Shown here piece by piece: positions 9,810 through 18,798 of a DNA stretch of 64,000 nucleotides. Source of the DNA: Rossellomorea aquimaris (GTDB lineage Bacteria > Bacillota > Bacilli > Bacillales > Bacillaceae_B); NCBI RefSeq assembly GCF_035590735.1, contig NZ_CP141595.1:3133001-3197000 (forward strand), given 5' to 3'. Within the stretch, counting starts at the first letter, position 1. The number at the start of each line of letters is the position of its first letter. Below the pieces are notes generated by a model. It was not told the origin of the DNA. It was given only the letters and a program-made list of their open reading frames with translations, and ran no database searches. Made by a program: the position numbers and the translations under genes.

Positions 9810-10490
9810 TTAGCTTCCTCCTTTAAAACTAGTAATATTTGGTCTAAGATGCTTTAAAACTTGTAAACGATCTACAACGATTTGTCCCTGATCATCGACA
9901 TAAGCACATTCCATTTCGTGCTCCTCGTCTTCTTCCACCCGATCAGGTGCCCGGTTCAGGGAGTCCCCTATCCGGAGCTGGGACGGAACCATTTTGGATG
10001 CCACAATGACCGCCTCCATGTTTCCGTTGTGACCGGCATGGGCAATTCCTTTCAACGAACCCAATATGTAAATATTCCCTCCAGCCAGCACTTTTCCACC
10101 GGGATTGACATCGCCGACAATAAGGATGTCTCCTGATACGTCCACGACTTGTCCCGACCGGATCACGCCGGTTAGAGTTTCTATATTTCGTTCATCTATG
10201 AGTTTCTCTGCTTCATTTTTTGTAATCACATTACTCCATACTTCATTCACTACTAAATTACGTTTTTGCCTTACGATCTCTTTCAACTCTTCCTCTTGAT
10301 CATCCGTCAGGTAGCGATTCCCTGTCTGGATATTGACCGTGAGCAGGGGAGTCCCTTCTGTTTCCCGGTAATGTGCAGACAGCTTATCGTCCAATTCCTT
10401 CTTTAACTCATGAAAGGAGCATTGATCATTGAGATGAAGAGTCAGTCCTTCTTTTGTTCCTTTTATCATCACATTTGGCTTTTTATTCAT
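9810..10490 (-). CDS. minC: Septum site-determining protein MinC
   Basis: Inhibitor of FtsZ polymerisation that works with MinD. The 226-aa protein has the N-terminal MinC_N domain and a C-terminal beta-helix (about 105-215) seen in the repeated glycines of GDILIVGDVNPGGKVLAGGNIYILGSLKG. Length matches B. subtilis MinC (226 aa). It follows mreD by 84 bp and probably belongs to the mreBCD-minCD transcription unit. Confidence 0.97.
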   Translation of the reverse strand: MNKKPNVMIKGTKEGLTLHLNDQCSFHELKKELDDKLSAHYRETEGTPLLTVNIQTGNRYLTDDQEEELKEIVRQKRNLVVNEVWSNVITKNEAEKLIDERNIETLTGVIRSGQVVDVSGDILIVGDVNPGGKVLAGGNIYILGSLKGIAHAGHNGNMEAVIVASKMVPSQLRIGDSLNRAPDRVEEDEEHEMECAYVDDQGQIVVDRLQVLKHLRPNITSFKGGS

Positions 10491-10574
10491 GGCGCAATTT
10501 TCACCTCAGTCGTCTATTAAATTCGACATAAGCAGTGCTATTTCCTCTTTTTATGAAAAAATTACTAATAGAAT

Positions 10575-11096
10575 TTATTCATCCAGCCACTCTTTCCGTT
10601 TTCGGAGCAGATAGTTCCTGAGTGGAAATGCCACAACTATATAAAACAATATATTAAGGACCAATGTCGGCCACAAACGCCAGTCCACGAATTGCATAAA
10701 CGTCAAATCAGTCCGTTGGATAATTAAATTGATCTGATACACCAAAAACTCCAATACGGAAAGATTCACAAGTGAAATCATTCCCAATACAAAGAGGTTA
10801 TTATGTAATATTCTCATCATCTGGTGAGATAAAAAGATGACAAATGGGAAGAGCACTAAGTAAATGCCATTGATTTCTGTGTAATAAATATCAAATAGAA
10901 AGCCAAAGATGAAACCATAAAGCAATGCGGTGCGGTACTGGTAAAACGCACAAATAAAGAACAGCACAATAATCAGAAAATGTGGAACGATGATTTTCTG
11001 ATCAAACCACTCTTCATTTGGAAAAAGATGAACAAATAAACTCTCACTGTAAAAGAAAAGCAGAGTCATAAACGGAAGGAGGAGCCTACTGATCAT
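10575..11096 (-). CDS. mreD: Rod shape-determining protein MreD
   Basis: Integral membrane partner of MreB and MreC in the elongation machinery. Five or so hydrophobic segments fill the protein, with FGFIFGFLFDIYYT matching the family core (GFIFGFLYDINYT in B. subtilis). I start it at the ATG at 11096 (MISRLLLPF), 6 nt behind GAGGAGG; two further in-frame ATGs upstream collide with that site. It overlaps the end of mreC by 11 nt. Confidence 0.94.
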   Translation of the reverse strand: MISRLLLPFMTLLFFYSESLFVHLFPNEEWFDQKIIVPHFLIIVLFFICAFYQYRTALLYGFIFGFLFDIYYTEINGIYLVLFPFVIFLSHQMMRILHNNLFVLGMISLVNLSVLEFLVYQINLIIQRTDLTFMQFVDWRLWPTLVLNILFYIVVAFPLRNYLLRKRKEWLDE

Positions 11097-11973
11097 TGCC
11101 ATCCTCCTCAGCATCCGCTTCCTTTTCCGTCACACCCTGAATGTCACGATCGATGACCATGACGTGCTCCAAGTGATAGAAATCAGCAGCAGGCTTTACA
11201 TATGCCGTTTGAGTCAACCCGTATTGATCCGGTTTCACTTCTTTGACTTCCCCGATGACCAGCCCCTTTGGGAATACGCCTCCAAGTCCCGAAGTCATCA
11301 CTTTAGAGCCTTTGTCGACTTTCATATCGTTGGAAATCCGTTTAACCAAAATTTCTTTTTTATCACTGTCGTACCCTTCGATCCACCCGTTGATGTCTTG
11401 TTCTTTTCCTTGTATCACAGTGGAAATCCGGTTTTTTGTATTATTGGTCGAAATTAATTCAACAGTAGATGAAAATTCATTCACGCTTTTAATCTTTCCG
11501 ATCAATCCCGCTGATGAAATGACGGCCATGTCTGATTTAATTCCGTTCACTTCTCCTTTATCAATCGTCAGGAGCTCTTGCCAGCGATCAGGATTCCTGG
11601 CAATGACGGTAGCTTGAATCGTGTTATAGGCACGAAGGTCTTCCTTCTTTTCAAGGACCGCCCTTAATTCATTATTATCTTGTTTCAGGTCTTTCACCTT
11701 TGTTTCAAGCTTCACTAATTCATCTAAACGTGTTTTCAATTTTTCGTTTTCTGTATATGTATTTTGAAGATCTTGAACGTTTTCAACAACTCCGGCTACA
11801 TAGTTAACAGGTTTTGAAACCAATGACTGTCCGAATCCTACCATATCTTTTACAAACTGCTCAGGCCAGCTGATGGTATCTCGCTCCCGCAAAGAAAATC
11901 CGATTAATCCCACAAGGACTATGACACTGACGAGCAGAATGATCAAACGTTTATTCAGGAAGAATTGTGGCAT
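11086..11973 (-). CDS. mreC: Rod shape-determining protein MreC
   Basis: Bitopic membrane protein that links MreB to the cell-wall enzymes outside. The protein has a short cytosolic start, one membrane segment (LIILLVSVIVLVGLIGFSL), a coiled coil at about 65-110 and a C-terminal beta-domain with VIARNPDRW and TSGLGGVFPKGLVIGEV; it ends in an acidic tail. The ATG at 11973 (MPQFFLNKR) has GAGGTG 6 nt upstream. Confidence 0.95.
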   Translation of the reverse strand: MPQFFLNKRLIILLVSVIVLVGLIGFSLRERDTISWPEQFVKDMVGFGQSLVSKPVNYVAGVVENVQDLQNTYTENEKLKTRLDELVKLETKVKDLKQDNNELRAVLEKKEDLRAYNTIQATVIARNPDRWQELLTIDKGEVNGIKSDMAVISSAGLIGKIKSVNEFSSTVELISTNNTKNRISTVIQGKEQDINGWIEGYDSDKKEILVKRISNDMKVDKGSKVMTSGLGGVFPKGLVIGEVKEVKPDQYGLTQTAYVKPAADFYHLEHVMVIDRDIQGVTEKEADAEEDGNDQ

Positions 11974-12064
11974 GATGTACACCTCAACCTTTTCTCATTC
12001 TAGTAAATACTATAGCAAAAATCGCTTATTTTTGATATCATTCGTCAAAATATTCATGGTTGTT

Positions 12065-12120
12065 CGAAAAAAGATGGGGCCGACCTTAAGGCTAACTAGC
12101 ATCCTTAAGGAAACGTCCCC
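12065..12120 (-). terminator. Partial terminator between mreB and mreC
   Basis: Hairpin with outer stem GGGG/CCCC and inner stem CCTTAAGG repeated on both arms, followed by TTTTTT on the minus strand. Since mreC follows, it may reduce rather than abolish read-through. Confidence 0.75.
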
Positions 12121-12136
12121 CATTCATTATTCATTA

Positions 12137-13144
12137 TTATTTTCCTCGATTTTTAAAGAGATGGATGTGGTCAAGGGCTTTCCCCGTACCGATTGCCACA
12201 CAATCCAGAGGCTCCTCTGCAATGAGGACCGGCATTTTCGTTTCATCACTGATCACTTTGTCAAGATTACGAAGAAGCGCCCCGCCACCTGTCAGCACAA
12301 TTCCTCTGTCCATGATGTCAGCCGCGAGTTCTGGCGGTGTTTTCTCTAATGTACTCTTAACTGCATCGACAATCGTGTATACGGTATCACGAAGAGCAGA
12401 TGCAATCTCAATCGCCGTTACTTCGATCGTTTTCGGCAAACCGGTCAGAAGGTCACGTCCACGAATCTCCATTGCTTCGATTCCTTCAGAATCACCGGCA
12501 GAGCCGACTTCCATTTTGATCGTCTCCGCTGTACGATCCCCGATCATCAGGTTATACGTTTTGCGGATATAGTTGATGATGGCATCATCCATCTCATCCC
12601 CGGCTACACGGATCGACTGACTTGTCACAATCCCTCCTAAAGAGATGATGGCCACTTCTGTCGTTCCTCCACCGATATCTACGACCATACTTCCTGTCGG
12701 TTCCCATACTGGCAGGTTTGCACCAATTGCAGCGGCAAACGGCTCTTCGATCGTGTAAGCATCCCTTGCTCCCGCCTGTCTTGTTGCATCGATGACCGCT
12801 CTTTCTTCAACACCGGTTATGCCTGAAGGTACACAAACCATGACGTAAGGCTTTCGGGAAAAAGCTCCTTTATTACGCGTCGCTTGTCTTATGTAATACT
12901 TCATCATCGTGGCTGTTGTTTCGTAGTCAGCGATTACCCCATCTTTCATCGGGCGAAGAGCCACGACATTTCCCGGTGTTCTACCGATCATGTTTTTAGC
13001 ATCATTTCCGACTGCAACGATATGCTTGTTATCTGTTTGAAGTGCTACAACAGAAGGTTCGCGAACGACAATCCCTTTGCCTTTCAAGTACACCAATGTG
13101 TTAGCTGTTCCTAAATCAATCCCTAAATCTTTCGTTCCAAACAT
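12137..13144 (-). CDS. mreB: Cell-shape actin homologue MreB
   Basis: Actin-like ATPase that forms short filaments under the membrane and guides lateral wall synthesis. The 335-aa protein starts [19 protein letters not shown] and shows the actin-fold phosphate loops ([21 protein letters not shown]) and the late [11 protein letters not shown]. The ATG at 13144 is preceded by AAAGGGAGA; a 27-residue upstream extension is not conserved. It is the first gene of the mre-min unit; the closely related mbl and mreBH lie elsewhere in Bacillus, and the mreCD context favours mreB. Confidence 0.96.
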   Translation of the reverse strand: MFGTKDLGIDLGTANTLVYLKGKGIVVREPSVVALQTDNKHIVAVGNDAKNMIGRTPGNVVALRPMKDGVIADYETTATMMKYYIRQATRNKGAFSRKPYVMVCVPSGITGVEERAVIDATRQAGARDAYTIEEPFAAAIGANLPVWEPTGSMVVDIGGGTTEVAIISLGGIVTSQSIRVAGDEMDDAIINYIRKTYNLMIGDRTAETIKMEVGSAGDSEGIEAMEIRGRDLLTGLPKTIEVTAIEIASALRDTVYTIVDAVKSTLEKTPPELAADIMDRGIVLTGGGALLRNLDKVISDETKMPVLIAEEPLDCVAIGTGKALDHIHLFKNRGK

Positions 13145-13324
13145 GAATGGTATCTCCCTTTCTGGTACAAATTGGCTGGTTTTTAACGTTTTATATGTGT
13201 TTTCACAGGAGAGTTGTCCAATCACTCTCTATCCTCGTAATTTTCGTCACAATAATTGTTCGTTCATGCATAACGAAAAGACTCATTCCCTTGAAGAATG
13301 ACTCTCTCTTTTCAAAGACTGCGT

Positions 13325-13352
13325 TATATAGAATCATCATATTGTTTGTAAA
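13325..13352 (-). promoter_or_regulatory. Putative sigma-A promoter of mreB
   Basis: Minus-strand TTTACA (13347-13352) and TATATA (13325-13330), spacer 16 bp, about 180 nt upstream of mreB. A long 5' leader would result. The assignment rests on consensus match only. Confidence 0.5.
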
Positions 13353-13397
13353 AATCATAAGCTTAATTATATCGCAACCAGGAAAAAAATCATAGTG

Positions 13398-14108
13398 TCA
13401 TAAATACCCTTTTTCCTTTAAACTGATAAACTTCTTCTCCCCTATTATAAGATGATCGAGTATATCAATACCAATGATTCGACCACATTCTACTAATCTT
13501 TTTGTCACCTCTATATCTTCTCTGCTTGGAGTCGGATCTCCCGATGGATGGTTATGGATACAAATGATCGATGCGGCGGATCGTCGGAAGGCTTCCTTGA
13601 AGACCTCCCGGGGGTGCACGATGGAAGCATTCAGACTTCCAATAAAGATGGTTTGCTTGTGGAGAACTTGATTCTTTGTGTTGAGGTATAAGCATACAAA
13701 ATGCTCCTGGGCCAAAAATCTCATGTCGTTCATGACATAATTGGCTCCGTCTTCCGGGGAACGGATGCTATATCTGTCGTCAAAAGCCAAGTCGCTGATT
13801 CTTCGACCGAATTCGACGGCGGCCATGATTTGAACCGCCTTTGCAAGGCCGATTCCCTTCGTTTTCGTAATCTCTTCCAGGGAAGCATCCTTTAATAGAT
13901 TCAATCCATCAAAGTGATTGAGAAGACGGTTGGACAGTTGTAGGACAGACTCGGATTTCGTACCGGTCCGGAGTAGGATAGCCAGCAGCTCCTGATTGGA
14001 CAGGCTTGCTGCACCACTTTGAATCAATCTTTCCCGAGGTCTTTCGTCTTGTGGGAAATCCCGGATCATCAGCCTGTTTTCTTCCTGCTGGGGTATTGTT
14101 TTAACCAT
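13398..14108 (-). CDS. radC: RadC family (JAB/MPN+) protein
   Basis: A 236-aa member of the RadC/UPF0758 family. The N-terminal half has the helix-hairpin-helix region (ITKTKGIGLAKAVQIMAAVEFGRR) and the C-terminal half a JAMM metalloprotease-like motif, IHNHPSGDPTPSREDI. The historical link to DNA repair is doubtful, so the biochemical role is open. B. subtilis YsxA occupies the same place between maf and mreB. Confidence 0.93.
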   Translation of the reverse strand: MVKTIPQQEENRLMIRDFPQDERPRERLIQSGAASLSNQELLAILLRTGTKSESVLQLSNRLLNHFDGLNLLKDASLEEITKTKGIGLAKAVQIMAAVEFGRRISDLAFDDRYSIRSPEDGANYVMNDMRFLAQEHFVCLYLNTKNQVLHKQTIFIGSLNASIVHPREVFKEAFRRSAASIICIHNHPSGDPTPSREDIEVTKRLVECGRIIGIDILDHLIIGEKKFISLKEKGYL

Positions 14109-14136
14109 GGGTTCCTCCTATTCGTACGCTAGGGAG

Positions 14137-14709
14137 TCATCCTGGTTGAAGATAGCCCATTTCAAGTAAAACACGATTCACTCGTGAGATGGGTAAGCCA
14201 ACGACGGAGAAATAATCGCCTTTAATTTCTTTGACAAATTTCGCTCCGATTCCTTGAATCCCATATGAACCGGCTTTATCAAAAGGTTCTTCAGATGCAA
14301 TATAATCGTCGATCTCTTTTGAAGTCAACTCCCAAAACGTTACATCCGTTTTTTCATAAAAGAGTTTCTCCACATCACCATGTAGAATGGCAACCCCCGT
14401 GTAGACTGAATGGGTAGAACCGGAAAGCATGGATAGCATTTCTTTCGCTACCTCTTTGGATTCCGGTTTACCAAGAATCTGGTCATCCTTCGCTACGACG
14501 GTGTCTGAACCGATTACATAGTGAGCGGGGTATTGATTCGAGATTTCTTTCGCTTTTTTACGGGCAAGATACATCACGACTTCATGGGGCGATAAATCAG
14601 ATGAAAAAGTTTCCTCTACAGTGGAGCTGATAACGGAAAAAGAAAGTTGAATTTGTTGAAGAAGTTCTTTTCGACGAGGAGATTGTGAAGCGAGTATGAG
14701 GTTGGACAC
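14137..14709 (-). CDS. maf: Nucleoside triphosphate pyrophosphatase Maf
   Basis: Hydrolyses dTTP/UTP and modified nucleotides, a house-cleaning role; in B. subtilis excess Maf blocks septation. The 190-aa protein has the family start LILASQSPRRKELL, the catalytic acidic motif VIGSDTVVAKD and DKAGSYGIQGIGAKFV. It begins with GTG at 14709. It lies between spoIIB and radC as in B. subtilis, with 28 bp to radC. Confidence 0.95.
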   Translation of the reverse strand: MSNLILASQSPRRKELLQQIQLSFSVISSTVEETFSSDLSPHEVVMYLARKKAKEISNQYPAHYVIGSDTVVAKDDQILGKPESKEVAKEMLSMLSGSTHSVYTGVAILHGDVEKLFYEKTDVTFWELTSKEIDDYIASEEPFDKAGSYGIQGIGAKFVKEIKGDYFSVVGLPISRVNRVLLEMGYLQPG

Positions 14710-14784
14710 ACCATACCAATCCTTTCAGAGTAGAAATTGGGAGATACATGAATATCCTACCAAATTCCGCCTCTTTAAACAAGT

Positions 14785-14852
14785 AAAAATAGAGCCAGCT
14801 CTCTTATGGTCAGTAAGCGTAAATCTGTCAAAATGAGAGAGGCTCTATTTTC
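14785..14852 (-). terminator. Terminator of spoIIB
   Basis: Long hairpin with outer arms AAAATAGAGCC/GGCTCTATTTT and an inner CTCTCT/AGAGAG pairing; the minus strand continues into TATTTTTAC. Confidence 0.8.
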
Positions 14853-14895
14853 GATAAAAGATTATTTCCTAGAAAATAGTCTAAATCAGTCGAAA

Positions 14896-15876
14896 TTATA
14901 ATCCACTGTAAAGTTGCAGGTAGGATAACAGCTCTTCCTGAACTTTTTGGGCATCCTCCGGGGACTTCATCGCCGCGGCAAGATTCCCAGCATTGACCAA
15001 GGACTCTTTCATGGTGGCGATGGACTCTTGACCCACCTTGATTCCTTCAAGCTCCTTCACTCCGGATTGAATGGTTTGAATCGTCGTTTCGTCAGGCGTT
15101 CCACCGACCATTCCACTGCTGCTCTCCTGCGCTAATGTGTTGTAGAGCCCATTTCCCTTTTCCAAAAAGGATTTCTCTTCCTTTGAAGCATTTATTCCTT
15201 TAGCTCCAAATACAAAATCTTTCGCAAAGACTTCTACCCCTCGTTCTTTCAATTCAGCTCCAAGTGATTTGGCTGTTTCAAGATCTCCCGAAACACCCAA
15301 TAATAGAAAGAATTGTCCATCCTTTTCCACGGTAGCGCTGCTCAACCCTTTTCCTGCTAAGCTGTCCTTCATGGCATTAAGCGCTTCTTCAGTTGAAAAC
15401 ACACCACCTTGAAGGATTGACGTTGAGAAATCCTGTAATTCAACAGCCGATACAGACTGCTTCCCTTCCGTATATCCTTCTGCAGTCGTATCTTGCAGCG
15501 TTGCCGCCGGCGCCGAAGGACCATCTGTTGTCGTAATGACTTTAAGCGTGCCGAATCCCAGCACGGCGCCCACCACAACCGCACCAATTATGGACATTAG
15601 AAGATTGACAGAGTCCTGAAAAGGATTCTTGAAAGACTTGCGCTTCTTTTTGTTCCCTGACACATAATTGATTTTTTTGTATTCCTTAGGAGGCTGAGCT
15701 TCCTCATTGTCAGGAAGGATCCAATCGAACCCATTATCTTCCGCCTCTTCCCCGGCAGCTGCTTCGGACTTCCCCAACTTCCAATCATAAACAAGAAGAT
15801 CTTCCTCGAACTTTGTTTTTTCACCATTAATTTTAATAGATATCTTTTTATCTTTGTCTCTTTTATTATTCATCAT
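14896..15876 (-). CDS. spoIIB: Sporulation protein SpoIIB (SPOR domain)
   Basis: Bitopic protein that helps engulfment by placing SpoIIDMP at the septum. The ~326-aa protein starts with a basic, hydrophilic stretch, has one membrane segment near residue 100-120 (LLMSIIGAVVVGAVLGFG) and an outer SPOR-like domain (FSTEEALNAMKDSLAGKG to EVFAKDF). The ATG at 15876 lies behind GGAGGG. Sequence is weakly conserved in this family, but the position between maf and the comC locus is diagnostic. Confidence 0.9.
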   Translation of the reverse strand: MMNNKRDKDKKISIKINGEKTKFEEDLLVYDWKLGKSEAAAGEEAEDNGFDWILPDNEEAQPPKEYKKINYVSGNKKKRKSFKNPFQDSVNLLMSIIGAVVVGAVLGFGTLKVITTTDGPSAPAATLQDTTAEGYTEGKQSVSAVELQDFSTSILQGGVFSTEEALNAMKDSLAGKGLSSATVEKDGQFFLLLGVSGDLETAKSLGAELKERGVEVFAKDFVFGAKGINASKEEKSFLEKGNGLYNTLAQESSSGMVGGTPDETTIQTIQSGVKELEGIKVGQESIATMKESLVNAGNLAAAMKSPEDAQKVQEELLSYLQLYSGL

Positions 15877-15920
15877 CGCCACCCTCCTTCATCTATTTTT
15901 TTCCATGCTATCACATCCAA

Positions 15921-15953
15921 TAAAAAAAAGAACAAGACTTTTGTCGTCTTGTC
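15921..15953 (-). terminator. Terminator of the pilus operon
   Basis: Stem ACAAGAC/GTCTTGT followed by an eight-residue U-run on the minus strand, behind the last pilus gene; it separates the operon from spoIIB. Confidence 0.85.
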
Positions 15954-15976
15954 CTAATAGGTTTTCGTCAAATTTT

Positions 15977-16420
15977 TCAGTTTTTCTGCAGTGATTGAAT
16001 TGAAAGGGTAGAAAACGGTATTTCTTCTCTGTCTCCGTTGCCATTTGTACAGAGATTATACTCTTCCCCCAGTAAACAAATGGATATCACACTCTCCCCG
16101 TCAGCCAAAACATAAGAGGATTCATCCGGCGCCATGACTGTTTTGGAATGGGGATCCAAGATTGGTTCTATCAGTTGAGCATCTATCAACTCTTTATACG
16201 TTATCTTACCCGTTACCTTTTCTTGAAGCATGGCATCCTTCGCATAGTATTGCGCTGAACTTTTCATCGTAAGGGCGTTTGCCACAAACGCCTGTTTCTT
16301 TGATTTTTCAATCAGATTGTTTATCGCCAATACAGCTATGACGGCTATGACCCCCAAAATCACGATAACAGCAAGCAATTCTACAAGCGTATATCCTCTT
16401 TCATTTTCACGCATTATCAT
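15977..16420 (-). CDS. Type IV pilin-like protein
   Basis: About 147 aa with a class III leader: RENERG then YTLVELLAVIVILGVIAVIAV, so cleavage after the glycine would leave tyrosine 1 and the conserved Glu5, followed by a hydrophobic alpha-1 helix. The rest is a small globular domain with two cysteines (CLLGEEYNLC). It may be a second major or a minor pilin. Several starts lie close together (TTG, ATG, ATG); leader length is the only difference. It ends the minus-strand pilus operon, 7 bp behind pilO. Confidence 0.88.
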   Translation of the reverse strand: MIMRENERGYTLVELLAVIVILGVIAVIAVLAINNLIEKSKKQAFVANALTMKSSAQYYAKDAMLQEKVTGKITYKELIDAQLIEPILDPHSKTVMAPDESSYVLADGESVISICLLGEEYNLCTNGNGDREEIPFSTLSIQSLQKN

Positions 16421-16427
16421 CAAACCT

Positions 16428-17198
16428 TTAATTGGTATCTAGTTCTTCTGACTTTTGTTCAGGGAACTGTTGAAAAGGATTCTTTTTGTTAGACGGCAGG
16501 GGTGCATCCAGCTTTGGCAGCTCCTTCTCAAGTTCTACTAAACCAGGTAAATAAAAGGCGGACACGACTAAATTCAATTGAATATTTTCGAATTCACCTT
16601 GGTACTGCAGTAATTCAGCCGGTCCGCTGAAAGAAATCTGTTCTATTTCCACGATGCGTTGCAGCTCTTCTAATTTATTGATGAACTCTTCTATCTCGAA
16701 ATAACTCTTTGCTTCTACTGAAATCGTGGCTGTCAGTTTTTGAAGGCCTTGTGGAAGGACCACATCAGGTGCCGGGTTCACTTCAGTGCCTTCTTCAGTT
16801 TCTTCACCATCCGCTTGGGAAACATCATCCCCGGCGCCCATGGATTCAGTTGCAGGAAGATCAACGGCACCCTCCGTAAATTCAATGCTTGTGATAAAAC
16901 TGTCCGAGACGATTTCTGCTTTTTCAAGATCGATAAGCAGCTGCTGAGTAAGCGGTTTGACCGGAACCTTTTGTTGCAGTGAACTGGAATTTTCAAAGGA
17001 AGCCTGTTTAATGGAAGAAATCTTAGAATCCAATGCTTCAATCAGCTTCTTTTCCGTTTTGATTTCATTCTGCAGACTTTCTTTCTGATTTTTCACAGGT
17101 AGATAGTAGAACCATACTCCCCCAAGGATGAGAAATACTGCGATAACGATGGATGTGCTGATCAGTAACCATTCTTTTTTCTCGAATCGTACATTCAT
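16428..17198 (-). CDS. pilO: PilO-like type IV pilus platform protein
   Basis: A 256-aa bitopic protein: short cytosolic start, one membrane segment at about 12-32 (LISTSIVIAVFLILGGVWFYY), a coiled coil (KNQKESLQNEIKTEKKLIEALDSKI) and an outer ferredoxin-like region. This is the PilO layout; in the known system PilN and PilO dimers connect PilM in the cytosol to the pilus base. Low sequence identity makes the family call dependent on fold pattern and place after pilM and pilN. It overlaps pilN by 4 nt. An acidic insert (about 120-140) is unusual. Confidence 0.82.
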   Translation of the reverse strand: MNVRFEKKEWLLISTSIVIAVFLILGGVWFYYLPVKNQKESLQNEIKTEKKLIEALDSKISSIKQASFENSSSLQQKVPVKPLTQQLLIDLEKAEIVSDSFITSIEFTEGAVDLPATESMGAGDDVSQADGEETEEGTEVNPAPDVVLPQGLQKLTATISVEAKSYFEIEEFINKLEELQRIVEIEQISFSGPAELLQYQGEFENIQLNLVVSAFYLPGLVELEKELPKLDAPLPSNKKNPFQQFPEQKSEELDTN

Positions 17199-17821
17199 TC
17201 CGAATCGCCCCCCTGCTCATCGGAAGTTTCCTCTGATTCCATTTTCTTTATCTCTACTCTATTTAACGTTACTTCATACTGACCAATGTACCTTGGTAAG
17301 ATGGTTTCCGTATTAACGGCTGATAGACTATCATTTTCAGAGATTCTTTCTGTGGCAAGCGTCAATAAGGTTGCTTCCTGAATGAACCGGGATTCCTTCA
17401 AATGCGTTAAATAAAACGCAGCTTCACTGCTTGTATCAAATTGAATCAAGAGCTGGATACTCCCATCTTCAGCATATGTAAATTCCTTCACGAATCCCCG
17501 CTCCGGCAGTAATTCGACCAGGTGATTCAAGACCGGTACGGTATCGATGGGATAGCTTTCCGCCCAGCTGACAGCACTCTCCAATTGAACCCAGGCATCA
17601 GATGATTCAAAATCAGAAATGCTTTGCTCTTTTTCCGCTCTGAGCTGCTTGGTACCCTGTAATTCCGTCGTCAGGCCGTCCACATCTTTTCCGATATTCG
17701 CAGCAAGAAATAATAGAATCATAAGAGCAAGGATACCGACGGATAGCACACCGATAACCACATACAGCCACTGACGACTTCCTTTTTCATTTTGAGGTAA
17801 TAAATTGATATCGACGAGCAC
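17195..17821 (-). CDS. pilN: PilN-like type IV pilus platform protein
   Basis: A 208-aa protein that begins MLVDINLLPQ, the conserved PilN peptide that inserts into PilM, followed by one membrane segment (LYVVIGVLSVGILALMILLFL), a coiled coil and an outer domain. GTG start at 17821, overlapping the pilM stop by one base, with GAGGTGATATA ahead of it. The INLLP motif and order pilM-pilN-pilO make the call firm. Confidence 0.9.
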   Translation of the reverse strand: MLVDINLLPQNEKGSRQWLYVVIGVLSVGILALMILLFLAANIGKDVDGLTTELQGTKQLRAEKEQSISDFESSDAWVQLESAVSWAESYPIDTVPVLNHLVELLPERGFVKEFTYAEDGSIQLLIQFDTSSEAAFYLTHLKESRFIQEATLLTLATERISENDSLSAVNTETILPRYIGQYEVTLNRVEIKKMESEETSDEQGGDSE

Positions 17822-18786
17822 TATATCACCTCTTTTAACCCTAAACCAATAGCGAGTAAAAACGCACTCGATAGTTCTTCATTGGTGTAGGCGTCGCGTG
17901 CAGCGGTTGGCACCTTGATAATGTCGATTTCAAACCGATCTGATAAAAGGGTATGGATATCCCCTACCATGGGATGGTCACCGGTTACGTATATTTTATT
18001 AATCATTGCTTCATCATTTGTAAGTGTATATCTGTAAAAGCTGATTACTTTGTCAAATTCTTTCATCACATCATCAAATTGAAAGGATTGGAAATCATTG
18101 TGATACATCCTCTCATCCATCACTTCCCGATCCTCACCTAATCCGATCGGTCTAAAAAATACAGGCTGATGATCATGGAAGATGGACACGGTCACATTAG
18201 CCTGGTTGAAATAGAGGAGCATTTCATGGTCTTCTTTACGAGTTAAATCCAAAGAGTGTACATATCGGTAAAAGGCAAGTGGACTGATATCCGCCACAAC
18301 GGGCTTTAAATGGGCATCAGTCAGGACCTGCTGATATTCCATGACAATATCTTCCGGTGCCGCCACAAGGATGATTTCTTTCTTGTCTCCTTTATTTCCT
18401 ACGACCACCACATCAAATACCGGATTTTCAAAAGGCAGGTGGATACTCGTACCGATTTCCAGAAATAAGTGGCTCTTCACCTCATCATCCTCAATATCCG
18501 ATGATATCTCCATCTTCCTGATGATCATCTGAGTATTCGGGACGATGAATTGAACTTCCCTTTTCTTGATACCCCAGTCGAGGACACACTCTTCCAACAG
18601 TGCTTGAAAAGCTTCTTTCTCAATGATTTTGCCATCTGAGATCATCCCGTCAGCAATTCGTTTCTCTCCAAATTGGTGAATATGTAAAGGAGAAACAGAT
18701 TTCAATTCTACAAATCGAATCCATTGATCACTGATAACGATATTGATTTTATTTTTATTCTTATTGAAGAGACGTGATAACATCAT
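17821..18786 (-). CDS. pilM: PilM-like actin-fold pilus assembly ATPase
   Basis: Cytosolic actin/FtsA-like protein that binds the PilN tail and docks the motor complex. The 321-aa protein shows the pattern of the family: an N-terminal strand INIVISDQWIRFVELK, a central FYRYVHSLDL and a late nucleotide-site loop AFLLAIGLGL. The phosphate loops are degenerate, as in many Gram-positive PilMs, so nucleotide binding is not assured. It is 12 bp downstream of the prepilin peptidase. Confidence 0.85.
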   Translation of the reverse strand: MMLSRLFNKNKNKINIVISDQWIRFVELKSVSPLHIHQFGEKRIADGMISDGKIIEKEAFQALLEECVLDWGIKKREVQFIVPNTQMIIRKMEISSDIEDDEVKSHLFLEIGTSIHLPFENPVFDVVVVGNKGDKKEIILVAAPEDIVMEYQQVLTDAHLKPVVADISPLAFYRYVHSLDLTRKEDHEMLLYFNQANVTVSIFHDHQPVFFRPIGLGEDREVMDERMYHNDFQSFQFDDVMKEFDKVISFYRYTLTNDEAMINKIYVTGDHPMVGDIHTLLSDRFEIDIIKVPTAARDAYTNEELSSAFLLAIGLGLKEVI

Positions 18787-18798
18787 GAATGACCCCTT